Shown: positions 25,350 to 33,913, numbered from the stretch's first letter. The stretch is 34,333 bases of DNA from Novosphingobium sp. ERN07 (GCF_012641335.1 NZ_JABAID010000028.1:1-34333), one strand, 5' to 3'. The notes: generated by a model not told the origin, from the letters alone. Translations and numbers: made by a program.

Positions 25350-26222
25350 ATGCAACTTCTCGGCCCGACATCGAACACCTTCATCTCGCAACGCCTGCGG
25401 CTTCACTATGTGGACTGGGGCAATGCCGACAAGCCGCCGCTGCTGCTGATCCACGGCGGGCGCGACCATTGCCGGTCGTGGGACTGGACCGCCGAAGCCC
25501 TGCGCGAGGATTGGCATATCATTGCGATGGACCACCGTGGCCACGGCGACAGCCAGTGGACCGCTGATGGCAACTATCGCACGATGGATCTGGTCTATGA
25601 CGTGGCGCAGCTTATCCACCAGCTCGATCTGGCGCCCGTCACCATCGTTTCGCATTCGTGGGGAGCCAACACCAGCCTGCGCTATGCCGGGCTGTTTCCC
25701 GAAAACGTGCGCAAGATTGTGGCGATCGAGGGCCTGTTCCCGACGCCGGAGCGCGAGGCGCTGATGAAGAACGTTCCGTTCGCTCGTCGCGTGCGCGAAT
25801 TCATCGGGGAAAAGCGCAAGGCGGCTGGCCGCCTGCCGCGCCGCTACCCGACGCTGGAAGACGCCTATGCGCGCATGAAGGGGGAAAACCCCTATCTCAC
25901 CGATGTGCAGGCGCGCCACCTGACGCTGCACGGCATCAACCGCAACGAAGATGGCACGTTTAGCTGGAAGTTCGACCCGCACCTGAATGTCGATGGCGCG
26001 CCTTATGATATCAGCGTCGAACAGCGTGACGAGTTGTGGAAGGCGATCACGTGCCCCACGCTTCTGCTTAACGGGGCGGATTCGTGGGCGGGCAACCCGG
26101 AACGAAACGGCATGGCGCAGCATTTCCGCAATGCCGACGTGATCGAATTTGCCGATGCCGGGCACTGGCTCCATCACGACCAGTTCGACAAGTTCATCGC
26201 CACGCTAAAGGACTTTCTCTGA
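25350..26222 (+). CDS. Alpha/beta hydrolase
   Basis: A 290-residue serine hydrolase. It shows the oxyanion-side motif LLIHGGRDHCRSWD, MDHRGHGDS, the nucleophile elbow SHSWG (Ser103), and a C-terminal catalytic His in GHWLHHD (His272). The elbow is S-x-S-x-G rather than the standard G-x-S-x-G. A helical cap domain (about 130-215) is rich in charged residues. No signal peptide is visible. The substrate is unknown; relatives act on esters, epoxides or lactones. It starts 46 bp after prfC; the next gene begins 8 bp after its stop. Confidence 0.88.
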   Translation: MQLLGPTSNTFISQRLRLHYVDWGNADKPPLLLIHGGRDHCRSWDWTAEALREDWHIIAMDHRGHGDSQWTADGNYRTMDLVYDVAQLIHQLDLAPVTIVSHSWGANTSLRYAGLFPENVRKIVAIEGLFPTPEREALMKNVPFARRVREFIGEKRKAAGRLPRRYPTLEDAYARMKGENPYLTDVQARHLTLHGINRNEDGTFSWKFDPHLNVDGAPYDISVEQRDELWKAITCPTLLLNGADSWAGNPERNGMAQHFRNADVIEFADAGHWLHHDQFDKFIATLKDFL

Positions 26223-26230
26223 ACGCAGCG

Positions 26231-26944
26231 ATGAAGCTGAAAGTCGCCAGCTACAATATTCACAAGGGTGTGGGGCTGGATCGTCGGCGCGATCCTGATC
26301 GTATCCTGACGGTATTGCGCGAAGTCGATGCCGACGTGATTGCGTTGCAGGAGGCCGACCGCCGCTTTGGCCTGCGCGAAGCAGTTATTCCGCGTGCCAT
26401 GCTGGACGATCACAGCCCGTGGAGGGCCATTGAACCGGGGCACTATGATCGTGCCCGTACCGCATCCAGCATGGGCTGGCATGGCAATGCGCTGCTGGTG
26501 CGGCGGGGAATCGAAGTTGTCGATGCCTGCCCCGTGCCGCTGCCCACGCTTGAGCCGCGCGGCGCAGTATGCGCCACCTTGCGGGTGGGTGATGCGCTGG
26601 TGCGCGTCATCGGGATGCACCTTGATCTGTCGGGCCTGCGCCGCCGCCAGCAGGTTGCCGCGGTCTGCGGTCATCTTTCGGGGTACGATGCGCCGGGCCA
26701 CGCGGTGATGATGGGCGATCTCAACGAATGGTCCGCCACTGGCGGTGCGCTGGCCGCTTTTGCTGCGCCGTTGCGTGTTCTTGCGCCGGGGCGCAGCTTT
26801 CCCGCGCGGCGTCCGCTGGCACAGCTCGACCGCATCGTGGTGAGCGATGGTGTCGATGTTGAAGCGATGGGCGTGCATCACAGCCCGCTGGCAGCCATTG
26901 GATCGGATCATCTGCCGGTTTGGGCCACGCTGGTCCTGCCCTGA
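26231..26944 (+). CDS. Endonuclease/exonuclease/phosphatase (EEP) family hydrolase
   Basis: A 237-residue metal-dependent phosphohydrolase. Motifs are SYNIHKGVG (Asn9), the metal-binding Glu in DVIALQEAD (Glu41), GDLNEW in the middle (catalytic Asp and Asn), and the C-terminal SDHLPV with catalytic Asp-His. The family includes AP endonucleases, sphingomyelinases and phospholipid phosphatases; this compact form without signal peptide is often annotated only to family level. The ATG at 26231 starts at MKLKVASYN, matching the fold's first strand. A longer frame back to 26084 overlaps the hydrolase and is unlikely. Confidence 0.9.
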   Translation: MKLKVASYNIHKGVGLDRRRDPDRILTVLREVDADVIALQEADRRFGLREAVIPRAMLDDHSPWRAIEPGHYDRARTASSMGWHGNALLVRRGIEVVDACPVPLPTLEPRGAVCATLRVGDALVRVIGMHLDLSGLRRRQQVAAVCGHLSGYDAPGHAVMMGDLNEWSATGGALAAFAAPLRVLAPGRSFPARRPLAQLDRIVVSDGVDVEAMGVHHSPLAAIGSDHLPVWATLVLP

Positions 26945-26980
26945 TTTGAGGCACGCTTCGCTGCTCAAAAAATAGGCAGC

Positions 26981-26995
26981 GTGCATGTCATGCAC
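26981..26995. promoter_or_regulatory. 15-bp palindrome upstream of the sigma-54 promoter
   Basis: GTGCATG-T-CATGCAC is a perfect inverted repeat centred about 109 bp before the predicted glnK transcript start, a typical distance for an NtrC enhancer. Its half-sites are GTGC...GCAC, reverse to the textbook NtrC order GCAC...GTGC, so the factor is uncertain. Confidence 0.4.
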
Positions 26996-27070
26996 AAGAT
27001 TCGGGCGGACATAACCGTCAGACGAGCAATTCTGTTCCCGTAAATGGCGGAATCCGTAACCTTTCGGATT

Positions 27071-27085
27071 TGGCACACCCCTTGC
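27071..27085 (+). promoter_or_regulatory. Sigma-54 (RpoN) promoter of glnK-amtB
   Basis: TGGCACACCCCTTGC matches the -24/-12 consensus TGGCAC-N5-TTGC exactly, with GG at 27072-27073 and GC at 27084-27085. The transcript should start near 27097, 46 bp before glnK. This is the standard promoter type for PII/ammonium-channel operons under NtrC control. Confidence 0.88.
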
Positions 27086-27142
27086 TTTAACAATTCCGCC
27101 GGCGGGTCGCCCGGTGTGTGTGGGCAAAAGAAGGGGGCATGA

Positions 27143-27481
27143 ATGAAGTTCATCATCGCCATCATCAAGCCGTTCAAGCTCGACGAAGTGCGTGAAGCGC
27201 TTTCGGCGCTGGGCGTTGCTGGGATGACGGTGTCGGAGGTGAAGGGCTTTGGTCGGCAGAAGGGCCAGACCGAAATCTACCGTGGCGCCGAATACTCGAC
27301 CAACATGCTGCCGAAGGTGAAGATCGAAATCGCCGCGAGCGACGATCTCGCGCCGCAGATCGTGGAAACGATCCAGCAGGCCGCCAGCACCGAAGCCATC
27401 GGCGATGGCAAAGTGTTCGTCCTCGATCTCGCATCGGCGACCCGTATCCGCACTGGCGAAACCGGGGATACCGCGCTGTGA
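27143..27481 (+). CDS. glnK: Nitrogen regulatory protein PII (GlnK)
   Basis: A 112-residue trimeric signal protein that binds ATP, ADP and 2-oxoglutarate. The T-loop EIYRGAEYSTNMLPK carries Tyr51, the residue uridylylated by GlnD. C-terminal marks GDGKVFVLDLASATRIRTGE fit the PII signature, although the second signature has ASATRIRT in place of the usual AVRIRT. Under nitrogen surplus GlnK blocks AmtB by inserting the T-loop into the channel. I call it GlnK because amtB follows directly and a sigma-54 promoter precedes it. GGGGGC lies just before the ATG. Confidence 0.95.
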   Translation: MKFIIAIIKPFKLDEVREALSALGVAGMTVSEVKGFGRQKGQTEIYRGAEYSTNMLPKVKIEIAASDDLAPQIVETIQQAASTEAIGDGKVFVLDLASATRIRTGETGDTAL

Positions 27482-27516
27482 GCGCGCCTTCCATTTCCGA
27501 CCTTAGGGGAACCAAC

Positions 27517-28839
27517 ATGATCCGTAAGATGATCGGTGGCTTGGCGGGAACGGGCGCTTCGCTCTTCGCCGCTACGGCTGCTTTTGCACAGGAGGCGGCG
27601 CCTGCCGCCACCGTCGATAAGGGCGATACCGCCTGGATGATGGTCTCGACCATCCTCGTTCTGATGATGATCCTTCCCGGCCTCGCGTTGTTCTACGGCG
27701 GTCTGACCCGCACGAAGAACATGATCGCCACCATGACGCAGATCGGCGCGGTCGCGTGCCTTGCGATGCTGATGTGGGTGATGTTCGGCTATGGCCTCGC
27801 ATTCGGCCCCGAAGGCAACGCCTTCATCAGCTGGGGCAAGTTCTTCCTCTCGGGTGTCGACGCTTCGAGCCAGGCCGCGACGTTCACTGCTGGCGTGGAA
27901 ATTCCCGAATATGTGTTCATCTGCTTCCAGATGACCTTCGCCGCGATCACCGTGGCACTGGTGCTGGGTTCGGTGGTTGAGCGCATGAAGTTTTCGGCGA
28001 TCATGGTTTTCGCTGCAGTTTGGCTGACGCTGTCCTACTTCCCGATCGCACACATGGTCTGGGCTGCAGGCGGTCTGTTCTTCGACATGGGCGCGCTTGA
28101 CTTCGCCGGCGGTACGGTTGTGCACATCAACGCTGGTGTCTCGGCTTTGGTGGCCTGCCTCATCCTTGGCAAGCGTATCGGTTTCCAGAAGGAAATCATG
28201 GCACCGCACTCGCTGACCATGACCAGCATCGGCACGGGTCTGCTGTGGGTGGGCTGGTTCGGCTTCAACGCCGGTTCCGCGCTCGAAGCCAACGGTTCGG
28301 CTGCGCTTGCCATGATCAACACTTTCGTCGCCACCGCGTCTGCCGGTCTGTTCTGGATGCTTGCAGAACGCGCTTCGGGTCACAAGGGTTCGGCTCTCGG
28401 CTTCTGCTCCGGCATCATCGCCGGTCTGGTCGCTGTCACGCCTGCTGCCGGTAACTCCGGTCCGTTCGGCGCAATCGTCCTCGGTGCCATCGCCTCGATT
28501 GTCTGCTTCTACATGGTGACCATTGTGAAGCCCAAGCTGGGTTATGACGATGCGCTCGACGCATTCGGCATCCACGGTGTGGGCGGCATCATCGGCGCTA
28601 TCGGTACCGCAGTGGTCTATGCACCGTCGCTCGGTGGCCCCGGCGCCGAGGACTATGAAATGGGCGCGAAGCTGGTCGTGCAAGTGATGGCTGTCGCCAC
28701 CACCATCGGTTGGGCCGCCATTGCCACCGTAATCGCAATGTATGTCGCCAAGGCCGTAACCGGTCTGCGGGTCACCGAAGAAGTCGAACGCGAAGGCCTC
28801 GACCTCGGTGAACACGGCGAACGCGCTTACAACTACTGA
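27517..28839 (+). CDS. amtB: Ammonium transporter
   Basis: A 440-residue inner-membrane channel of the Amt/MEP/Rh family. A cleavable signal peptide is visible (about 1-24, AFA before QEA), then eleven hydrophobic segments. The twin pore histidines lie in VVHINAGVSAL and DAFGIHGVGG. The Amt signature region around ALDFAGGTVVHINAG is present. TTAGGGGA precedes the ATG at 27517; a GTG at 27478 overlapping glnK is in frame but lacks support and would spoil the signal peptide. It is co-transcribed with glnK from the sigma-54 promoter, and a terminator follows. Confidence 0.96.
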   Translation: MIRKMIGGLAGTGASLFAATAAFAQEAAPAATVDKGDTAWMMVSTILVLMMILPGLALFYGGLTRTKNMIATMTQIGAVACLAMLMWVMFGYGLAFGPEGNAFISWGKFFLSGVDASSQAATFTAGVEIPEYVFICFQMTFAAITVALVLGSVVERMKFSAIMVFAAVWLTLSYFPIAHMVWAAGGLFFDMGALDFAGGTVVHINAGVSALVACLILGKRIGFQKEIMAPHSLTMTSIGTGLLWVGWFGFNAGSALEANGSAALAMINTFVATASAGLFWMLAERASGHKGSALGFCSGIIAGLVAVTPAAGNSGPFGAIVLGAIASIVCFYMVTIVKPKLGYDDALDAFGIHGVGGIIGAIGTAVVYAPSLGGPGAEDYEMGAKLVVQVMAVATTIGWAAIATVIAMYVAKAVTGLRVTEEVEREGLDLGEHGERAYNY

Positions 28840-28930
28840 TTTTACCGAATTGGCGGGATGGGCGGAACCAGATCCTCTCCCTCTCATCTTCCCACCCCGC
28901 CAAACCTTGTTCCTCCTGCGAACAGACTAA

Positions 28931-28966
28931 GGCCGGAAGCGCTAGCCCGCTTCTGGCCCTTTTTTT
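28931..28966 (+). terminator. Rho-independent terminator of glnK-amtB
   Basis: GGCCGGAAGCG (28931-28941) pairs with CGCTTCTGGCC (28948-28958) in an 11-bp stem with one G-T pair and a 6-nt loop; a T-run of 7 follows after one C. Confidence 0.92.
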
Positions 28967-29025
28967 GCTCGTGAGAGGCGGTTCGCTTGCCGGGAACCTG
29001 CGCAAACACTAAGGCGCGAGGCATT

Positions 29026-30141
29026 ATGGCAAACGCTCCCCAAACCCCTGCTCCAAAGCCTAAGGACTGGATCCTCGGCATTCACGCCTATGTCCCCGGC
29101 AAGTCGACCGGCAAGGACGGGCAGGTGCTGACCAAGCTCTCCGCCAACGAGAACCCGCTCGGCACCAGCGCCGCCGCGCTCGAAGCACGAGTTCATGCGG
29201 GCGATCCAGCGCGCTATCCCGATCCCGATAGCAAGGCATTGCGCGCCGCCATTGCGCAGGTCCACGGTCTTGATCCGGCGCGCGTGGTGATGGGGACCGG
29301 GTCGGACGAGCTGCTCAACCTCGCCGCACAGGCCTATGCCGGGCCGGGCGATGAAGTGCTCTACGTGCGCTATGGCTTTTCGGTCTACGATATCGCCGCG
29401 CGCCGTTGCGGTGCGGTGCCAGTGGTCGCGCCCGACGCCGATTACGGCACTGATGTTGATGCGCTGCTGGCTTGCGTGACCGAGCGGACCCGCGTGGTGT
29501 TCCTCGCCAATCCCAACAATCCCACCGGTAGCTGGCTTCCGCGTGTCGAGATCGCGCGGCTCCATGCAGGTCTGCGCCCCGACATTCTGCTGGTGCTGGA
29601 TGGCGCCTATGCCGAATACGTCGATCCCGCGCTGGATGACGGCGCGCTGAGCCTTGCCACGTCCGCGCCGAACGTGCTCGCCACGCGCACGTTCTCGAAG
29701 ATCTATGGCCTTGCCGGAGAACGCATTGGCTGGGGCACCGCGCACCCCGCCGTGGTCGACATGCTCAACCGCATTCGCGGCCCGTTCAACATTTCGCTCA
29801 CCGGGCAGGCCGCAGGCCTCGCCGCCGTGCAGGATCAGGCTTTCGTCGAAGCATCGCGCAGCCATAACGCGCAGGAACGCGCGCGCTTCGTTGAAAAGCT
29901 GGAGGCGCTGGGCAACCACGGCGTGCGCCCCTTGCCGAGCCAAGCAAACTTCGTGCTGATCCTGTTCGAAGGCAAGGTGACCGCAGAGGATGTCTACACC
30001 GGCCTGATGGACCACGGCTACATCACCCGCTGGCTGCCGGGGCAGGGCCTGCCGCAGGCTCTGCGCATCACCATCGGCACCGCAGAGCAGATGGACGAGA
30101 TCGCCGCTGCTATCCGCACCATGTGCGAGGCTGCGAAGTGA
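29026..30141 (+). CDS. hisC: Histidinol-phosphate aminotransferase
   Basis: A 371-residue PLP enzyme of the class II aminotransferase family. It converts imidazole-acetol phosphate to histidinol phosphate with glutamate as amino donor. Marks are LSANENPLG (about 38-46), the cofactor phosphate region GTGSDELL, ANPNNPTG (161-168), DGAYAEY, and the Schiff-base lysine Lys225 in RTFSKIYGLAGERIGWG. The ATG at 29026 has GAGG upstream; an in-frame start at 28987 lies just after the amtB terminator and is less likely. It overlaps tyrA by 4 bp. In Zymomonas the matching pair encodes an aminotransferase that also serves aromatic amino acids, so a double role is likely. Confidence 0.94.
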   Translation: MANAPQTPAPKPKDWILGIHAYVPGKSTGKDGQVLTKLSANENPLGTSAAALEARVHAGDPARYPDPDSKALRAAIAQVHGLDPARVVMGTGSDELLNLAAQAYAGPGDEVLYVRYGFSVYDIAARRCGAVPVVAPDADYGTDVDALLACVTERTRVVFLANPNNPTGSWLPRVEIARLHAGLRPDILLVLDGAYAEYVDPALDDGALSLATSAPNVLATRTFSKIYGLAGERIGWGTAHPAVVDMLNRIRGPFNISLTGQAAGLAAVQDQAFVEASRSHNAQERARFVEKLEALGNHGVRPLPSQANFVLILFEGKVTAEDVYTGLMDHGYITRWLPGQGLPQALRITIGTAEQMDEIAAAIRTMCEAAK

Positions 30142-31064
30142 GCGAGTCTCCGTTTACCCAGATCACCATCGTTGGCCTTGGCCTGCTGGGTGGGTCGATC
30201 GGTCATGCGGTGCAGGCTTGCCTGCCCGGCGTGACGGTGGTCGGCTATGATGCCGATCCTGCGGTGCGCGATGCCGCGCGCGATCTTGGCCTCGCCCATC
30301 GCATTGCGGATCAGGCGGAAGAGGCCGCGCTCGGTTCGGACCTCGTGGTGTTCTGCGTGCCCGTCGGCGCAATGGGCGATGCCGCCCGCGCCATCGCGCC
30401 GGGGCTTTCAAAGGATGCGCTGGTCAGCGATGTCGGCTCGTCCAAGGCGACCGTCGCCGCCGCGCTGGCAGAGGCGCTGCCCGGCCACCATGTGATCCCG
30501 GCGCACCCGGTTGCGGGGACAGAGCGCAGCGGGCCGGATGCGGGCTTTGCCACGCTGTTCCGCAACCGCTGGTGCATCGTCACGCCGCCTGCCGATGCCG
30601 ATCCGGCGCTGACCGCCCGCCTCGTCGCCTTCTGGGAAGCGCTGGGCGCGCGGGTAGAGATGATGGACGCCGACCATCACGACAAGGTGCTGGCCGTCAC
30701 CAGCCACCTGCCGCACCTCATCGCCTATACCATCGTCGGCACCGCGTCCGACCTTGAAGCGGTCACGCAGAGCGAAGTCATCAAATACTCCGCCGGTGGC
30801 TTCCGCGATTTCACTCGCATCGCCGCATCAGACCCCACGATGTGGCGCGACGTGTTCCTGACCAACCGCGACGCCGTGCTGGAAATGCTCCAGCGCTTCA
30901 CCGAAGACCTGACCGAGTTGCAAAAGGCCATCCGCAAGGGTGATGGCGATACCCTGCACGACCACTTTACCCGCACCCGCGCGATCCGCCGCGGCATCAT
31001 TGAAATGGGCCAGGACGATGCGCGGCCAGACTTTGGGCGAAGCGATCATCAAGGGGAGGGGTGA
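30138..31064 (+). CDS. tyrA: Prephenate/arogenate dehydrogenase
   Basis: A 308-residue NAD(P)-dependent dehydrogenase of tyrosine synthesis. The nucleotide-binding motif GLGLLG (13-18, ITIVGLGLLGGSIG) starts the Rossmann domain. The catalytic His lies in SHLPHLIAY, and HPVAGTERSGP is typical of the family. The C-terminal helical domain completes it; no ACT or chorismate mutase domain is fused. The Zymomonas relative (tyrC) accepts both prephenate and arogenate. I chose the GTG at 30138, which overlaps the hisC stop (GTGA) and has GAGG upstream; a GTG at 30123 is also in frame. Confidence 0.93.
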   Translation: MSESPFTQITIVGLGLLGGSIGHAVQACLPGVTVVGYDADPAVRDAARDLGLAHRIADQAEEAALGSDLVVFCVPVGAMGDAARAIAPGLSKDALVSDVGSSKATVAAALAEALPGHHVIPAHPVAGTERSGPDAGFATLFRNRWCIVTPPADADPALTARLVAFWEALGARVEMMDADHHDKVLAVTSHLPHLIAYTIVGTASDLEAVTQSEVIKYSAGGFRDFTRIAASDPTMWRDVFLTNRDAVLEMLQRFTEDLTELQKAIRKGDGDTLHDHFTRTRAIRRGIIEMGQDDARPDFGRSDHQGEG

Positions 31065-31097
31065 AGAGTGGGCTACTGACGGCAGTTTGACGACCAA

Positions 31098-31110
31098 AAT
31101 ACGCCGTTCG
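31098..31110 (+). repeat. 13-bp direct repeat, left copy
   Basis: AATACGCCGTTCG here recurs exactly at 34196-34208. Both copies are followed within 16 bp by GTTTGTCG. The two copies bracket the TonB receptor gene. The gap 31065-31278 otherwise holds only two palindromes and no gene I can support. Confidence 0.55.
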
Positions 31111-31184
31111 GATCCTGCGCTCGGTTTGTCGACCCACATCGAAAGTTGTCGATCGCACCACGCAAAGTGGCACCCTCAACATAA

Positions 31185-31196
31185 CGGTTATAACCG
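31185..31196. promoter_or_regulatory. 12-bp palindrome CGGTTATAACCG
   Basis: A perfect inverted repeat, more A/T-rich at its core than its surroundings, in the gap between tyrA and the receptor gene. It looks like a repressor half-site pair, but no promoter leads from here to a gene. Purpose unknown. Confidence 0.3.
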
Positions 31197-31244
31197 CACT
31201 TTAAGCTCCACAGCGAGATTGCGTGCAAAGCTGGGCTGGCATGG

Positions 31245-31272
31245 GCAGGGGCCCAAACGTTTGGGCCCCTGC
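31245..31272. terminator. 28-bp perfect palindrome at the end of the TonB receptor gene
   Basis: GCAGGGGCCCAAAC is followed directly by its exact reverse complement, without any loop. It starts 6 bp after the receptor stop, so on the minus strand it forms a 3' hairpin of the receptor mRNA. No T-run follows on either strand, so it may protect the mRNA end or work with Rho instead of being a classic terminator. Confidence 0.6.
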
Positions 31273-31278
31273 AGGCCA

Positions 31279-33786
31279 TCAGAAGAACACGCGTGCCGAT
31301 ACCGAAACCGTCCGGCCAGGAAGCGTGCGAGCAAGTGCCACGCCTGAAGCCGGAATGGTCGCATCACCAATGTCGACGAATGCCATCGTGTTGAACAGGT
31401 TGCTGGCATTCAGGCCAAGCACCAGTCGGTTGATGGGGCGGACCTGCAGGAACGCACCTACCGTTGTATAGCCTGGCATCTTCAGCAGGTTCACGTCCTG
31501 CGAATAGCTGGAGCTCTGGCCTAGGATGTTGACGCCAACGGTGAACAGGTCGTTCTCGTACTGCGGCGTCAGGCTGTAGACCCGCGCGGCCTGGTGGCGC
31601 GGCTTCTTGCCGACAACCGATGGATCGTTCGCCGCGGTGATCTTGCCGCCGACCACGGTCGCATTGCCCGAAAGGCTGAAAGGCCCGCTGCGGAAGCGCG
31701 TTTCGAGTTCGGCACCATAGGTCTTGTACGAGCGGCGCACCACGCCGAACACCTGGTTGCCGTTCTCGTCGTTGTAGATCTGCGAGTTGGTCTCGCTGCT
31801 GGTCGCCTGGAATCCCGTGAGATTGACCATCACCCCGCCGGAACGGTACTTGAAGCCACCTTCCAGCTGGCGCACCGGATCGAACGCGGCCTCGCGGTCG
31901 GCAAGCCTGCCGGTGGCGCGGTCAAGCGCCGGGGACAGGATTACGCTGTCACCGCCCGCGCGGGCGCCACGGCTGTAGCGCGCGAAGAGCGAGAGGGCGT
32001 CGGCCAAGCGGTAATTCAGGCCGGTCGAGTACGACACGTAGTGGTAGTTGTAGCTGACCGGCCATGCCATTGCCGGATCGACGAAGGGCACCGCCGCTTC
32101 CGGGCCGTTGAGGTCGATCACGCCATCGCCGTTGACGTCTTGCGCGCGGGTCGTCTGGTCATCGACTGCCGTGCCGCGGACCTTGCCCGTATCGTAGCGG
32201 ACCGATCCGCCCAGCGCGAAGCGGCCCTTCTGGAAGTTGAACGAGGCATAGGGCGCGGTGATATCATAGCGTACGTCGACATAGCGCGAGACGCCGGGCT
32301 GCCCCAGAAAGCCATAGTCCACGACGCCGCGCTGCGTGGCCAGGGTGCCATCGGCGCGGGTGATATCGACCAGCGCGGACTGCCCGTTGCCGATCACGTC
32401 CTGGATGACGGACGACATGCCCTCGGCGGTATCGAGATCCTGCAGCGACTTGTAGACGCCTGCGGTTGTCGTCAGCGCGCCACCGCCGATTTGCCAGACG
32501 CGACTGGCGCGGAAATCGTTGGTCACCGTGCGCATGCTGTTGACGCCCGCGCGGTACAGGCCGGTGGCGGCCAGCAGGCCGTTGCCGTTCACGGTTGCGG
32601 GATCGATGACCGATCCGGCCTTCGGTCCGGTGGCATAAGTCAGGACGTTGCCGGGCTGGCCAGTGAACATTTCGGCAAGGTCGGAAGCGCTGCCAACGGC
32701 CAGCGGCACGACCTGCAGCAGGACGGCGGAGTTGTCGGCATAGCGAAAGCGTTCGGTGAGAGTCCATCCGCCAAGCGTGAACTGGCCTTCGAAGCCGAGG
32801 CTCTTGGACTTGGCGCGCATGTCGTCGTGCATGTTGTCCGTGGCGATCGCGCCGTTGTAGCCGTTGGCCAGGCGGGTCGTGATGTAGCGCGACTGCGCGG
32901 AATCCGAAACGATGTCAAAGCCCGGAACATTGGCGAACTTGGGGTTCTCGTTGGTCCCGCTCACCGCTACCGGGAAAGTGAAATAGTAGGGGAACTGGTC
33001 GTCCAGCACCTTGAAATTGAAGCGGATGTAGCCGTTGTCGAACTGGCGCGTGATGTTGCCTTTGACCTGCCCGCCTTGCAGGGCATTGTAGCCGGTGCGG
33101 CGCGGGCCTTCGCCCTGGCGGTAAAACCCGCCGACGTGGAAGCGCCAGCCACCACCCAGTTGCCCGCCATAGTCGAGATCGAGGCGATTGCTGCTGAAGT
33201 CGAGACCCGCCGAAGCCTGGATCGAGCCGCCATCGACCTCTCCGGTCTTTGAAACAAGGTTGATCACGCCACCCGGCGCGTTCGAGGCAAAGGTCGAAGC
33301 CGAACCGCCACGAATGGATTCAACCTGCGCGACGTTGAGGTCCACGCGCATGAAGATGTCGGATGGCGCAACGAAGAAGTCGCCGAATTCGAGAACGGGC
33401 AGGCCGTCTTCCTGCAGCTGGAGGTACTTGGCGCCCGCGTTGATCAGCGGCAGGCCGCGCACGGTGTAGCTGTTGTTGGCAACGCCGGTGCCTGCCTCAG
33501 TGCGAATGCCGGGGGCGTTGCGCAGCAGTTCGGCCAGCGAGGCAGGCGCCAGCGTGGTGAAGTCGCGATCCTTGATGGCGCTGGTCGACGTGGCGCTGTT
33601 CAGCGGATCGCGCGCCTTGGCAACGCCGGTGGTGACCGAGGCATTGTCATCGATCGTGCGGTTTGCTTCCCACGCAGACTTTGCCGGCGCAGTATCGTTG
33701 GCTGACGCGACCGTAGGCAAGTATGCCGAAACGAATGCCACCACGGATGTCCCGATAAAACGATGCCGTGCCGTGTTGAATTTCAT
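31279..33786 (-). CDS. TonB-dependent receptor
   Basis: An 835-residue outer-membrane transporter that imports a ligand with energy from TonB-ExbBD. A signal peptide (1-29, TVASA before NDT) is followed by a plug domain (about 65-190) with LAELLRNAPGIRTE, NNSYTVRGLPL and SIRGGSASTFASNAPGGVINLVSKTG. A beta-barrel follows and ends in VSARVFF with the terminal Phe needed for outer-membrane insertion. A TonB box may lie around residues 49-56 (ASVTTGVA). No N-terminal signalling domain is present. The ATG at 33786 has GGTGG upstream; the frame runs on to 33897 but has no signal peptide there. The ligand is unknown, and no neighbour gives a hint. Confidence 0.93.
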   Translation of the reverse strand: MKFNTARHRFIGTSVVAFVSAYLPTVASANDTAPAKSAWEANRTIDDNASVTTGVAKARDPLNSATSTSAIKDRDFTTLAPASLAELLRNAPGIRTEAGTGVANNSYTVRGLPLINAGAKYLQLQEDGLPVLEFGDFFVAPSDIFMRVDLNVAQVESIRGGSASTFASNAPGGVINLVSKTGEVDGGSIQASAGLDFSSNRLDLDYGGQLGGGWRFHVGGFYRQGEGPRRTGYNALQGGQVKGNITRQFDNGYIRFNFKVLDDQFPYYFTFPVAVSGTNENPKFANVPGFDIVSDSAQSRYITTRLANGYNGAIATDNMHDDMRAKSKSLGFEGQFTLGGWTLTERFRYADNSAVLLQVVPLAVGSASDLAEMFTGQPGNVLTYATGPKAGSVIDPATVNGNGLLAATGLYRAGVNSMRTVTNDFRASRVWQIGGGALTTTAGVYKSLQDLDTAEGMSSVIQDVIGNGQSALVDITRADGTLATQRGVVDYGFLGQPGVSRYVDVRYDITAPYASFNFQKGRFALGGSVRYDTGKVRGTAVDDQTTRAQDVNGDGVIDLNGPEAAVPFVDPAMAWPVSYNYHYVSYSTGLNYRLADALSLFARYSRGARAGGDSVILSPALDRATGRLADREAAFDPVRQLEGGFKYRSGGVMVNLTGFQATSSETNSQIYNDENGNQVFGVVRRSYKTYGAELETRFRSGPFSLSGNATVVGGKITAANDPSVVGKKPRHQAARVYSLTPQYENDLFTVGVNILGQSSSYSQDVNLLKMPGYTTVGAFLQVRPINRLVLGLNASNLFNTMAFVDIGDATIPASGVALARTLPGRTVSVSARVFF

Positions 33787-33913
33787 GATGTCCACCCGTC
33801 GAAGTAATTTCGAGCGGATGCATAGATCATGGAATGCAACTACGCGGTTGGCGCAGTCATAAGTGCTTTTACCAACACTAGTCCTACTGAGGCACAAATT
33901 TGCCGTTTGGGGG

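Noticed and set aside
26954..26984. GCAC...GTGC hairpin read as a terminator of the EEP gene
   Set aside because: The stem is broken by a bulge of five bases and no T-run follows. It overlaps the palindrome region before glnK and is better seen as part of that control region.
27277..28887. 536-codon minus-strand frame over glnK-amtB
   Set aside because: Both plus-strand genes are certain; the antisense peptide is full of His, Arg and Asp and has no family resemblance.
31594..33252. 552-codon open frame on the plus strand inside the TonB receptor
   Set aside because: It is antisense to the receptor, whose plug and barrel motifs fix the coding strand. There is no recognisable domain.
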